NCBI GenBank assembly: GCA_033002965.1
Contig: JAURVB010006561.1
Span: forward strand, 45,186-109,185
From: Piper betle
Taxonomy: Eukaryota > Streptophyta > Magnoliopsida > Piperales > Piperaceae
Reading direction: 5' to 3'
Length of the DNA: 64,000 bases
The translations under genes were made by a program, and so were the position numbers. The notes beneath the pieces are model-generated. The model was not told the origin of the DNA and did not search any database. It was given only the letters and a program-made list of their open reading frames with translations. Below are positions 1 to 11,291 of the stretch, in pieces; position 1 is the stretch's first letter; each line of letters opens with the position of its first letter.

Positions 1-1225
1 AGAAACTAATTAGGGTAACTAGGTAATGATCATGATCTAATGCAAACTAGCCTAAGTAGACTTGCTAGAATTGATATAGGTTGATGTGTGTTGATTAATG
101 CGTGATTGTGTTGATTGTGTGTGCATGCTATAGGATGTGTGATTCATCATGCGGGCGTTAGTTTTTAGCTTGATTGTGTAGGTACGGTGTAGGAGCTCGC
201 CGCCTAGGCGCGTGGACCCGTTTGGAGCTTCTACCAGGTCCGTTTAGGACTCGTTCTGTAAAACCCACGATTCGAGTTAGGGTTTTATATTCAGAACCGG
301 TCGGGTCGACCGTTATTTTTCGAGTTGAGTCAGTTTCAGGACACGTGTACCGAGCCGACGCCGGTCTCGTGTATGAGCTATGAGGGTCATGCGTACCCAA
401 ATATATGATGATAACGTCATGAATACAGCAGAACAGAATGAGTTATCAGATATATGAGAGTATGCCAGTCATTTTTTTATTACTTTTATATATAGTGGAT
501 CGTAGAATTAATATTAGGTCGTTTACCGCGTTAGGACGCGTTCGGGCAGTTTGGGTGGGTTGATAGTTCTAGAGCATGTCATTATAATTTTTTTGGTGTT
601 GTTTGATTTAACGGGATTTTTCCCGATTTTTATGAAATTTTTAGGATTTAATACGAGTTAGTTATTATACTTGACTCGAGCCGGAGACGAGTCAAGTATT
701 ATTTACGAAATTGCCACCCAACCCTTCTTCTCCACCCCCGACCTTTCTCCCCCACGCCCAAACCGTCACCATCGCGCCGCCCCTGTTCGCGCGCCACCGC
801 CGCCACGGCCGACGCCGCCTGGCCGCCGTTCGACGCCGCCCAGCCCAGCCACGGCGTTGCCATGCTGCCCCGACCAGGTCCGGCCCCAATCGGGCCGCCG
901 TGACGCCGGATTTGCCGTGCATAGCGCCGCGGCTAACTTTGGGCGCGTCGTTGATTTCGCCGCCGGCGACCGTCGCCGCCACGATCAGGTGGTCGCGTCA
1001 GCACCAGCGACCACCCAGTGACCCTCCCCGACCGGAACGGAGGCCAACGCCGCCCATCCCGGCCGGATCTAGCCACCGATTGCGCCGCGGCTCTGTTTTG
1101 CCGTTTTCCGGCGAGCCGCCGCCTCCATTGGTCACGCTGATGTCGTAGATGAGTCGGGCTCGCCGAGCCGGTTCCAATGGTACCCTATATGACCCCTATC
1201 CAGCTAGTAGACGCCGCCGGCGATT

Positions 1226-1292
1226 GTCGTCGGAAAACCACCGGAAGTCGCCGGAAAACCGCCGGAAGCTGCCGGAAAACCGCCGGAAAATC
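1226..1292 (+). repeat. Short CCGGAAAA-type tandem repeat inside the solo LTR
   Basis: Roughly three degenerate copies of a unit of about 21 bp built from CCGGAAAACCGCCGGAAG stand in tandem inside the GC-rich part of the LTR. The corresponding position in other copies of the family is truncated, so conservation cannot be judged. Confidence 0.6.
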
Positions 1293-2076
1293 GGAATTTC
1301 TGGAATTCGCCGGAATTCACCGGATCTTCCGCGGGGCTCACCCAGTGGAGCCCGATCGAGCTTCGGACGCCGATGAGCGCCGAATTTGAGCTCCGAGACG
1401 CGCGACGGAACCCTAGCCGTCGCCGATTGCCGACGACGTGAGGTATAATTACCTCCGATTGATTTATTTAAAATTGATGATAATTGTTAGCATAGCATGC
1501 TAGGGTTAATTAATTATCATGATTAATGTCTTGACCATGAATAAAGTAAAGATGTGCATGATGACATTATTAGTGAATGAAGTGATCTAATGAGATGAAT
1601 TGTGTATGAACATGTTAATCTAGTACGATGCAACTTAGAAGAACAGAATAAGATATGGTATGAGTAGTTGAGTTAGGATTATTTATTCTTATAATTATTT
1701 GATGGTTATTTTGATGATGATTCTGTGTTTAATTGTGTTGAGTTTGATGCATCATTTAGTTAGCGGGCGTTAGTATTTAGTTTTGATGTGTAGGTACGGA
1801 ATAGGAGCTCGCCGCCTAGGCGCGATGACACGCTTGGAGCTTCTACCAGGTCCGTTTAGGACTCGTCTTGTTTTACGCTTTTCTATTGTATGTTTATGTT
1901 ATTATCTGCAGGACGGGTTAAGTGGCGTTTTATCGGATCCCACTTAACTCGGGCCATTTAATCGAATATTTTCCGGATTAATAACCCCTCGAGGATGAGA
2001 TCCCTCGAGGATGATTTCGAAAACAAGATCCACCACAAGTTGCCTTCGGGCCTATTATATGAATCCCTTCCCAGGC

Positions 2077-2088
2077 CTATATATATAG
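2077..2088 (+). promoter_or_regulatory. Probable LTR TATA box (inner copy)
   Basis: CTATATATATAG follows the conserved block TTGCCTTCGGGCC. The outer copy has the same arrangement at 3428-3443 (CTATATATATGTATAG), so the motif is retained between two LTRs of the family. Its role as the retrotransposon promoter is inferred from position and composition. Confidence 0.5.
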
Positions 2089-3427
2089 TTTTATCGAGTT
2101 TCAGTGAGACGAGAGATGGAGAAACCGACTGCACGTACCATGCAGAGGATGCCGTGACAGTCAAAGCGGGCTCTGGATTAGTGCCAGCGGACTGTTCCAT
2201 TCCCGAGGGATCCTGACAACTCCGCGTTTGAGTTCCTCACACCCGGAGAACGTGGAGGTTTACGGGTACTGTTTAGTACAGCGCATGTCCGGACTTGTGG
2301 TTCAAAGGGTACTAAAGGCGACTGCCTGAGAGTACTCGGCCTTCGTGCTCAAGGCCAGGAGAAATATGGAGGTAAGGAGAGGGCTTAGGATAAAGTTTCA
2401 CGAGAAGTACTGAAAAAGAAGTGCTGAGAGTAGCACAGTACCAGCAGCAGAGCAGTAAGTTCGGGATGCTACCGGGTCTGCAGCCCAGTGGCTCCTCAGT
2501 AGTGCCCTTCAGAGTGTTCTTGAGGAAGTATATGGTTTTCTTTCATATGAGAGTTTGCTCTCATAGCCAGTTTGCTATAGTTATTTTCTTTTCGGACCAG
2601 TAACGCTTGTTACTGACGTTTTTCTTATATATATGTAGGTGATGAGCACGAGATGGATGTGCCGGCCGGGACGGAGGAGCAATAAGGTCTTCTGCACACA
2701 CATATTGGGTGATTGAATGTTTCATGTTTTGTTTATGATGTTGTTTAATAAACATGCTATGATTAAATGTTTGAGGCATGATAATGATACGAAATGAGAT
2801 GATACAGAGTAGCGCAGCAAAAGTATGATGGGTTGAAACCCAAGCTTCAGAATGAGTGTATAGTAGATTAGATTCTGTGTGAATGAAATTATTTGATAGT
2901 TGGTTACATATATTTTTATATGTATATTTGACAGGGTGGCCCCTAATTGCATTTTTAGGGGAAATTCTGTCCGTTATATTTCAAAACTTTTATTAATTTT
3001 TATCGGGATTGTTTGGTGTGTACTCTGACTTGCATGTCATTCATGTAGTACCATGTTAGGTTTGTGTATTCATCCATGCATTACGAGTTGTATCTTCATC
3101 TTAAGACGCCGAGATTGGATCCACACGAGTTAGGTTCGGGTTAGCCGACCTAACCGGGGCCTGTAACATGCCGGTTCGGTTCACGAGTGTGAACCGGATT
3201 TGGGGTGTTACACGTTCTCTGATTTACGCTACTCTCTTGTGTATTTGATTTATTATGTCGCAGGACGAGTTAAGTGGCATTTTATCGAATCCCACTTAAC
3301 TCGGGCCATTTAACCAACGATTTTCCGGATTAATAACCCTCGAGGATGAGATCCCTCGAGTTTGTTTTCGAACTTCAGATCCAGGTCACGTTGCCTTCGG
3401 GCCTATTGTATAAATCCCAACCCAGAC

Positions 3428-3443
3428 CTATATATATGTATAG
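3428..3443 (+). promoter_or_regulatory. Probable LTR TATA box (outer copy)
   Basis: CTATATATATGTATAG occupies the position equivalent to the TATA motif of the nested LTR, again downstream of TTGCCTTCGGGCC. Confidence 0.45.
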
Positions 3444-4509
3444 TTTTCGTGTTTTTGTGAGAGACTGAATGAGGGAAATCTGACTACCGTGCTACGCGAG
3501 CGGGCACGTGTGTGTCGACAGTGGGCTCTGGAATGGTGTGCGGGCCGTTTCATTCCCGAGGGATCCTGACAACTCCACCTTTGAGTTCCTCAAACCCGGA
3601 GAAGTGTGGAGGTTCATGGGTACTGCATTGCAGCGCATGTCTAGACTTGTGGTTTCAAAGGGTACTGAAGGCGACTGCCTAAGAGTACTCGGCCTTCGTG
3701 CTCAAGGCCAGGAGTAATATGGAAGGTGCAGAGGGCGGAAAGGAATGAGATTTGACGCGAGAAGCAATAGAGAAATGGCCGAGGCATGAGAATGTGAAAG
3801 ATAGGGGGACGCTGTCGACCCGAGGGCGACGACTCCCGTATGTGCCCTGATGAGAGTTCTTGAGGAAGTATATGGTTATCTTTCTACAGGAGAGTTTGCT
3901 CTCCTGTGCCAGATTGATATTAGTTATTTTCCGGGCCGGTAACACTCGTTACTGACGGTTTTTCTATATATATGTAGGTGAGGAATGCGAGCGATGAAAG
4001 CTGTCGGGACTGCGGAGGAGCAGCACGGAACCGCACACACATGTACCTGCCGCGTGTAATGTATGTATAATGATGGTGTGTTATTGTTATGTAAATGATA
4101 ATTTTGATGTGTTTGCTTGAATAAATTACTTGTCATGAAACGAACTAATAAATATGAATGAGTAGGGAGCCTTGGAGTTCAGACTCGGCTCGGGTAAAAA
4201 CGAATGAGATAATGATTTAATGTCATGGTAGATTGTTATGTGTTATCGTATTTTTATAAAATAGTATATATTTTCTTTTGGTTTCGCATTTGTTGTTTTG
4301 TCTTATTTTGCTTGTACATCATAGCATGTATGTAGGACCGCGTTAGAACCCAATTGTTCCCATTCATGCATTTCACATTTGCATCTTCATCTTGAAATGC
4401 CGAGAGTAGATCCTGGTCGGCTTAACCGAATCTAGTAGATTAGCGAACGGTTCGGTCGCTGGTGACATTTCCGGGTCGGTTCACGGGTGAGCCAAAATGG
4501 GGTGTTACA

Positions 4510-5517
4510 GTGGGTGCCAGCTTTGAGGAGGGGTCGGGCCTTGGAGGGGGTGTGGTTGAAGACAGTGAGGGAGTAGCCACTGGCTTGAGGTGGGCGCACA
4601 TGGACCGGCCCAGGACGCAAGTGCCGATCCATCCCATGCGTGTGTGGCTTGGCAATGTGGGCTTGGCGGTGGCGGTGGATGACAACATGGTGTGGTGGAT
4701 TGGGCGGCAGCAATGGTGAGGCGGCGGCGATGAGGCATGAAGAGAAGAGGGTTAAGGAGTTAGGGATTTTGACTCCTTTTGATGCCCAAACTTTGATGGG
4801 TTTACCGTTCTGTGAAGGCCCCCTCGCCTGGGCACTGATAATATTAAGGTTTATAAAAGAAGTTTTAACTAAAAATATTTGTATTTTTTTTAAATTTTCG
4901 GGATGTATTTCCTATTAACTCGTATCATGAGCAAGTCGAATTTTTATTACGAAACTACCTCCACACCTAAATCCATTTCTTCCCGCCCCTACCCCCCCCC
5001 CTTTCCCTTCTCCTTTGTTTCCCCCACCAGTGACACATTGCTGAGTGCATTGCACAGTCCACCCAGTCCACCCCATCCTCTGCCACCACCTCTACCGTTG
5101 GCCTCGCCTCGATTGATGCCACTCGATGCCAGAAACCCCCATCTGTAGTTTGCACCCCCGAAGGCAGCCCCTTTCCCAAGTACAGCACGAAGATCTTTGC
5201 CCTTGATTCCTTCACATTGTAATCTTTCGAAGACGATCTATGGTGTCCAGCTCTGTCAACCTCCTTTGATGCTCCGGATTGTGAATCGTCTCCTTCACCA
5301 CCACAATTGAAGCCGATGGGCTCTCCTCTTCAATAGCTTCCTCTTCCTCCTCCACTTCTTCCTATAACCCAATCCCCTTGCCACCACATCAAACTCCGGC
5401 AAGTCCAACTCCTTTGGCAGTTGCTGTGGATGCGGCATTGGTGGCAGCACCGCCAGCTCATTGAGGTCGAGCTCGTCAATGGCACGGAGGTCTCTGCCGC
5501 TAGAAGGCGGTGGCACC
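4510..5517. other. GC-rich block with no identifiable intact gene
   Basis: This stretch changes abruptly from the LTR to GC-rich DNA with several short overlapping open frames on both strands (80-93 codons). None shows a recognisable domain. Together with the S16 fragment at 5518-5644 it looks like a patchwork of gene-derived pieces, as in elements that capture gene fragments, but I see no terminal inverted repeats that would define such an element. Confidence 0.35.
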
Positions 5518-5644
5518 TCAAATCGACTTCTAAAACATGGTGCGGGCACCGCCAGCCGTTGAGCTTCTTGGGCTCCCAACAGCGCGGGTCGGCGATGAGG
5601 AGGGTGCGGTCGTACCTGATGACGATGTTTGTGATCTCCAACTT
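5518..5644 (-). pseudogene. RPS16: Ribosomal protein S16 (uS9) C-terminal pseudogene fragment
   Basis: On the minus strand the frame below 5644 reads KLEITNIVIRYDRTLLIADP and continues with W-EPKK-LNG. This is a close match to the C-terminal part of cytosolic ribosomal protein S16/uS9, whose family sequence has the [21 protein letters not shown] pattern. After the glycines a one-base shift is needed to follow the family's ARARFQKS tail, of which GAR-MF-KS can be read, with TAG replacing the glutamine codon. The final TGA lies at 5518-5520. The N-terminal two thirds of the protein are absent and no intron is visible. It is a dead fragment, retroposed or captured, not a working ribosomal gene. 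Confidence 0.75.
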
Positions 5645-5803
5645 GCACTCCACCACCGTCTCCGGCAGCCGGCTGAGTCAAACGAGCGCCGCCGCCCTGT
5701 GAACAAATGCCTAGAGGTGGTGGAGATAAAAGAATTAAATTTTCAAGCCGTTGGATAGAATCCGATGGCTGGAATCAAATTGCAGCACAGGAAACTTGCC
5801 CTC

Positions 5804-5822
5804 ATATATATATATATATTAT
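5804..5822. repeat. (TA)n run at the left edge of the foldback element
   Basis: A short TA run directly precedes the foldback element at 5823. A longer one (6123-6156) follows it. The pairing suggests insertion into a TA-rich site. Confidence 0.6.
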
Positions 5823-6117
5823 AGGATAAGGACTTAAGAACTTACGAACCTAATTTTAATGTGTTTGATATAAATTAATGGTGATGACGATTCTTAAAGC
5901 AAAAGCATGATCACCATTAATTTATATATAATAGTTTAGCCACGGGTTCTTAAGTTTTTAAGTTTTCAACCTATGATATCATAGGTTGAAAACTTAAAAA
6001 CTTAAGCATTGTGGCTAAACTATTATATTTAAATTATGGTGATCATGCTTTTGCTTTAAGAATCGTCATCACCATTAATTTATATCAAACACATTAAAGT
6101 TCATTGAGTCCTTATCC

Positions 6118-6118
<1 letters not shown>
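5823..6118. mobile_element. Foldback MITE, almost perfect 296-bp palindrome
   Basis: The left end AGGATAAGGACTTAAG and the right end GAGTCCTTATCCT are inverted copies. The two arms (about 5823-5977 and 5978-6118) match along nearly their whole length and meet at AACCTATGATATCATAGGTT, centred on 5977/5978. The arms differ by about 14 bases in length. There is no coding capacity. TA runs on both sides prevent a certain call of the target site duplication, so the superfamily is undetermined. Transcription would give a long hairpin RNA. Confidence 0.85.

Positions 6119-6122
<4 letters not shown>

Positions 6123-6156
<34 letters not shown>
6123..6156. repeat. (TA)n microsatellite
   Basis: Uninterrupted TA dinucleotides on the right flank of the foldback element. 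Confidence 0.9.
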
Positions 6157-6159
<3 letters not shown>

Positions 6160-7460
6160 GTGAAAATTGTAACGCAAGTACACGTGCCGAATTAAGTAAT
6201 AAAAGTGATAAGAAATTATCGTCTCACGAGAAATTAGTAGTAGAAATTCTCAATTACCAAAACTAATTTAATTAATTATACTTAAATGAAAGCAAATTCA
6301 AAGAGTGATCTTATTATGAATTAAAATTAAATTAATTTAACATGCAATATTTAAATTAGATATTAACTTTAAGACGACCTAGGATTTTCAATTTCACATA
6401 GTGCTCTATATGATTAAAGTTATAACTTCTACGCATGAATTGCACATTTGGATTATTAACCACGAGAATTAATTATTCATGATAATCTCTCGATTCACCA
6501 TAAATTTATCACTCACAGCCAATTTCTATATCTCTATGAAATTGTGTATGCAAAATGATAACAGTTACCCAAGGTATATGAGTATATCTCTATCTCACAT
6601 GTGAATCATCCAAAACAAATGAACAAAGACTATTTTATTCAATGAGAAATTTAATCTTTCTATCTCTAGACAAGATCAAATCTATAGATCTAACAATATA
6701 TGACCAGTCTAATAATAACATTAAGAACATAATAAAATAGATGATTCAACATCACAATCACAAAGATAAAAATTAATAACCTTTATTAATCCATGCACTG
6801 GGTGTCATTGAAAATCTTAGAAAAGAATTTACTCCATAAAATATTCGATTAAACTCAAGAAATTCATATCTGATATGAAAGACATCATTTAATTGCAAAG
6901 AAAACTAAATCAACATAAGAAAAACTTTTTTGAGAAAACATCTTCTTCTTTTGATCTAGCTTCTTCGTTGTTCCTTCTCTTCTTTCGTGTCGATCGTTTA
7001 GCCGTCCAGTGTTGTTTTTTTCTTCCTCTTTTCTCTTTAAAACCCTAATCAAGTTTATAAATGATCCACCCAATAGTATAAGTGGGGACCACCATAAAAT
7101 CCCGAAATACTGAAAATTGATTTTTTTGCTGCTAGTGATCGAGTGCTCTGGTCTCGGTTATAATTACGCTCGAGCGCTCTAAATCTCAATGCTCGAGCGT
7201 TAGGGCTTTGACCAGAATACCAAAGTACGCTCTTTTGACCCGAGTTCGTTCTAAATTCGTTCTCGATCATCTTCTAACTTTTATGCCCTTCCAAAATAAT
7301 ATTAATTAACACTTTTTATACCAAAATTACAATGATTTATTGTTTTATTAATAATACCTAATAAACTCCTAAACTAATAAAATTAAAATAAAAATCACTC
7401 GAAACATGACAAAAGCTCAATATAAAATGAAAAGAATAATAACTCTTTTAAAGAGTTATC
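6157..7460 (-). mobile_element. Unclassified dispersed repeat, probably non-autonomous
   Basis: An AT-rich segment of about 1.3 kb with no coding potential. Its right-hand end (7415-7460, CTCAATATAAAATG-AAAGAATAATAACT ending in AAGAGTTATC) recurs almost exactly at 56918-56962 inside the hAT transposase region, which marks it as a mobile terminus. Between 7130 and 7230 there are repeated GCTCGAGCG motifs. I see no matching terminus on the other side, so the limits and class are uncertain. An LTR-type non-autonomous element is the most likely reading. Confidence 0.4.
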
Positions 7461-7479
7461 AATATCCCTTCCTTGTTTG

Positions 7480-9075
7480 TATTCCAGGCGGTTAATAATT
7501 GGTACTTGTTGTGCTGCATATATATTTTCATGTATGAATGTCTAATAGATTTACTCACTTGTCTTACCATATATCATATTTTGTAAATTGATGCTTAATG
7601 GGTTGTGATTACATTCATCCACTATATCATACATGTGTCATATAAACTATATGGGCATTAATGAGTAGCCTTGTTTGTGTAGGTACGGAGTATGAGTTCT
7701 CCGTCTTGGCGAGAGATCACAGTTGAAGTTTATATCAGGTCCGTTAGGACTTGTCTTTTTGATTGCCGCTCTATTCCATTGATGTTTTGATTTACAAATC
7801 GTAGGACATGTTAAGTTATTTTATCAGATCTCACTAAATACGTGTCATTTAAATGTAACATTCTTTTCGAATTAATAACCCTCGACGATGAGATCCCTCG
7901 AACTGTTTTAGAAAACTCAAACCCATTGCAAGTTTCCTTCGGGCTTATTTAAATATTCCCTTTTCCAATCATATAAATATAATTTTTGTCAAATTTTTTT
8001 ATAAGTTGAGAAATGGAGAAACTCACACCTACTATGAGAAGGAGCATTTGTAAGTCACACTGGACTCTGGATTGGTGAGAGGGTCGTTCCATTCTCAAGG
8101 GATCGTGATAACTCCACGTTTTGAACTTTTTTACACCTGGAGAGGTGTAGAGTAAACGAGTACTGTTATGTACAACGCAAGTTTAAACCTCTGTTATCAA
8201 GGAGTACTGATGGTGACTGCATGAAAGTACACGATCTTTGTACTTTGGGCTAGGAGAAATATGAAGGTTTAGAGAGGACTTCAGATAATGGTTTTTCTTG
8301 AAAGTGAGACTTTAAAATAATGTCGAGAGTGACACAATACCAGTCAATTCGGGATATAATCTGGTCTGTAGCTCAATGGCTCCTTTGTAGTTCCCGTAGA
8401 GTGTTCAGTTAAGTTATATGATTGATTTCTTTTATAAGAGAGTCAACTCTCATTTACTAGTTTGATATTTAGTTATTTCTAGACTAGTGATAACTGTTGC
8501 TAATATTTTTTTATTATTTATATAGGTAAGGAACATGAGTGAGATATGTTGGCCCTCGGGGGGAGCAGAGATTGTCATTTGCACACACTGGTGCAACGTG
8601 TATTATTTGTGTGATTTTGTCATGACATTATTTTGTGATGTGTTTTGTATTATGTCTAAAATGTCTGATATATTCTGAGATGGGTTTGGCAATTTGGTGG
8701 ATGTGTTCAATAGATGGGTCGAGACCCAGCCTATGACTCTTATTTTGCTGTTTATAACTTTATTGTGCTCTGAAAAATTGTAATAATATATTTTATTAAA
8801 TAGGTTGACTTCTTAGTCCACTTTTAAAAGAAATTTTGTCCGTTTTATTTTAAATTTTTATAATTTTATCATAATTTAATTGATTTAAAGTGTGATTAAT
8901 TATCATGATATACATGTACCATCTTGTTAGGGTGTACATTTCATGCATGCATTAGTTGTGCATTGTAATGTTTTTTCGTCTTGAGACCCTTAGAGGGTAT
9001 AAGTCTCTTTTGCTTAGGTTTGGTTCAACTAACTTAATTGAAGTTAGAGTTGGTTTTGATGACTATGTTTGTCAC
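7480..9075 (+). mobile_element. Third, decayed copy of the long LTR family (3' half)
   Basis: TGTAGGTACGGAGTATGAG at about 7677, the TATCAGGTCCGTTAGGACT block at 7734, AATAACCCTCGACGATGAGATCCCTCGA at about 7873 and later blocks align in order with the two LTR copies at 1-4509. Divergence is much greater and the GC-rich 5' half is missing. The usual GGGGTGTTACA end is not recognisable near 9075. It is an old, truncated relative. Confidence 0.7.
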
Positions 9076-9233
9076 ATGAGACCCTTGAAAAATAGTGAAT
9101 ATGATCCATAATTCACTTTTTTATTTGGATTAAATATGCTTAAGCTTCAAATGGGATAAAATATAGAACATATTTTAGGCAATTGACAAATAGATGGATG
9201 TGAAACAAGAGATATATACATAAGATAATTGAA

Positions 9234-9240
<7 letters not shown>

Positions 9241-9266
<26 letters not shown>
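9241..9266. repeat. (TA)n microsatellite
   Basis: Run of TA dinucleotides between AT-rich intergenic segments. Confidence 0.85.
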
Positions 9267-9269
<3 letters not shown>

Positions 9270-10619
9270 TTTGTTGATTCAGGCTCGAGTAAATGTTGCA
9301 TTTGCACCGGTTAACTAGTGACTTCAATCATGGTCATTCAGATCAAGGGTTGAGAGCCCGTTGCCTGTGGGTGCATCTGTGAGAGTTGCGATGATATCGT
9401 AGCTAGGACTGAGTATTGCATCTGCCAGATGCGGATGCACATGGGGATGCCGGTCCTTATGATAGTTGAGGATTGTCACCCTGTGCATCTACATCTGTCG
9501 AACATAAATTTTGCTCCATATCTAGCTCAACATGTGTGCGCCTTTGTGTATGTCCATACCTAGTTTTTTATTATTTGTTGTCATAAAAAATATAGATATA
9601 TGTAAAAGTAACAAAATTCTCATTGAATATGTATCCAATCAAAATTCGGCCAATCCTAATTTGTACTCAAATATAAATCTAAATATTTTTATTTACCATA
9701 TTTATATCCAACCTAATCTGTTGAAATCTGGACCCGTATCCTATTTGAGACTTAGAAAAAATATAAATAATATAAATTTTAACAAACAATATGAGAAAAA
9801 ATAGTAAAAAATTATTATTTTAAATATTTTGAAAATATGCTCATTACATATCATATGTTCGGATCATACTATGGATCGGATTACTTAAAACCCATCTCCG
9901 AACATAATATTTGTAGACATATAATATATTTGAGTGGTGTATGAACCTGAATCCAAAGCATACTAATTTAGGTCCGATATAAATGAATCAAATAGGGATT
10001 GGATTTACATATACTAAATATTCAATGAAATATAACTATGTGACTCCTTAGAAACAAGTCAGAGATTATCAATATATATGAAAAAAATGAAATTCTTCCA
10101 AACCTTATGAACATATATTGGCCTCACACGAGGAAGTACTTTACCCCTGTCCCATGTTCTTTATATTAAAGTTCTTGCTGTCTGGTCTTACAAATCGAAT
10201 CTCACAAAATAAATTTAATGCAATTACTTACAAGCTTAATGTCCTACGAACTGCAACTAGTGATAAGAAAAAAAAAGGAAAATATTTTTCCAATTTTATT
10301 ATCGATTAATTAAGGGAAAATAAATTAGATATGGTACTAGTTAAACTAAAACGTAGGGAGGTTGTTACTAGAAATATAATGTTATTAAAATGTCAACCAT
10401 TTCTCTGATTAAAAATTTTACACACAACATTACACAATTAGGATATATATTTTTCTTATTTGAAGACAATGAGATTAGCTGAAATATAAAAATTCTTGGT
10501 AAAGAAATTAAAACATGGGCTTCAAAAGTAGATAATAAAATATAATAGTGACGAAGGCCCTTACAATTAGTGGATGAAGGCCCCCCTTTTGCAATAGTGG
10601 GCTTTTCATTTTATGGGCT
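9267..10619. other. AT-rich intergenic DNA
   Basis: No gene, RNA gene or clear element is visible. Open frames of 60-90 codons here are low-complexity Asn/Ile/Lys translations of AT-rich DNA. Confidence 0.6.
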
Positions 10620-11291
10620 CAAAGTAGGCCTATCAAGAATCTACCTAACTTTTATTTTAACTTGTCTTGAAAAAATATAATATAAACAAAATAAATGAAT
10701 TATAATTCATTTTTTCATTCAAATTATATATATATAAAGACAATCATAATCTATATTTAAGATATTAAATTATTAAATAGCTATATCGCTATTCCACGAG
10801 AGTTTATGAATAAAATTAAAATTTATTTGGTATAGGTCTATATCTAGTATAGGTCGTGTATGACGTAACATCTTATTTAGTATTAATAAATGAGAATTTA
10901 ATATTGACATGAAATTAAAAGTAGGAAAATCAATCAATTAAAATACAAATTTTTTTTAAAAATATAATAAAAATACCTTTTAGGTTTTGAGTTCGAATCT
11001 GACTAACCTAAATTTCTTAAAAAAATAATAAAAATATTTTTTAAAACTAATTTTAATTTATAACTTCCTACTGATAAGATCCTATCTATTTGTCTTGAAA
11101 AAAATATAATATAAAAAATTTGACAATTATAATTCATCTTATTATTCAAATAAAATATAACTTTAAAGTTAATTACAGTTCATATTTAAAATATTAAATT
11201 ATTACCGTCTACCTCATTATTCAATGGAAGTTTATGTATAAAATTAAAATTTATTCGGTATATATTGCACATGTCGCGACATCTTGCCTAG
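10620..11291 (+). mobile_element. Helitron-like non-autonomous element, head-to-tail pair
   Basis: Two related units follow one another in the same orientation. The first ends ...ACATCTTATTTAG at 10880. The second (10881-11291) begins TATTAATAAATGAGAATTTA and ends with the palindrome ATGTCGCGACAT, then CTTGCCTAG followed by T. A hairpin a few bases before CTAG|T, no target duplication and no coding capacity fit Helitron 3' ends. The same family occurs at 46801-47537 and 47598-47879. The internal block (A)TTATTCAATGGAAGTTTAT...AAAATTAAAATTTAT is shared by all units. Confidence 0.6.

Larger units (their letters stand above)
257..3212 (+). mobile_element. Solo LTR, 2956 bp, nested in a copy of its own family
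   Basis: The element begins TGTAAAACCC and ends GGGGTGTTACA. It is flanked by a perfect 5-bp target site duplication, CGTTC, at 252-256 and 3213-3217. No primer-binding site, polypurine tract or coding domain lies inside, so this is an LTR alone, the usual product of recombination between the two LTRs of a full element. A CT-rich then GC-rich block occupies about 715-1440, followed by AT-rich DNA. Several short open frames in that block (for example 711-1148) are not credible genes. Confidence 0.85.
1..4509 (+). mobile_element. Outer long LTR (Gypsy-like family), 5' end outside window
   Basis: Bases 1-256 and 3213-4509 read as one LTR interrupted by the element at 257-3212. The block GTAGGTACGG...GAGCTCGCCGCC...CTTCTACCAGGTCCG at about 179-250 occurs in the same relative place in the inner copy (about 1792-1862). 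The sequence after 3213 matches the inner copy from about 1870 onward, including the CACTTAACTCGGGCC block. The 3' end is GGGGTGTTACA at 4509, the same terminus as the inner copy. No gag or pol lies beside it, and what follows 4509 has no clear primer-binding site, so it may itself be a solo LTR. The Gypsy assignment is inferred only from the length and the TGTAA/TTACA ends. Confidence 0.8.

Noticed and set aside
711..1148. 145-codon Pro/Arg-rich frame
   Set aside because: It lies in the GC-rich part of a solo LTR and has no family resemblance.
4432..4918. Overlapping frames after the outer LTR considered as a retrotransposon gag
   Set aside because: There is no primer-binding site after 4509 and no gag motif.
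5295..5681. 128-codon minus-strand frame overlapping the S16 fragment
   Set aside because: Its translation is a frame-shifted shadow. The S16 signature lies in the neighbouring frame.
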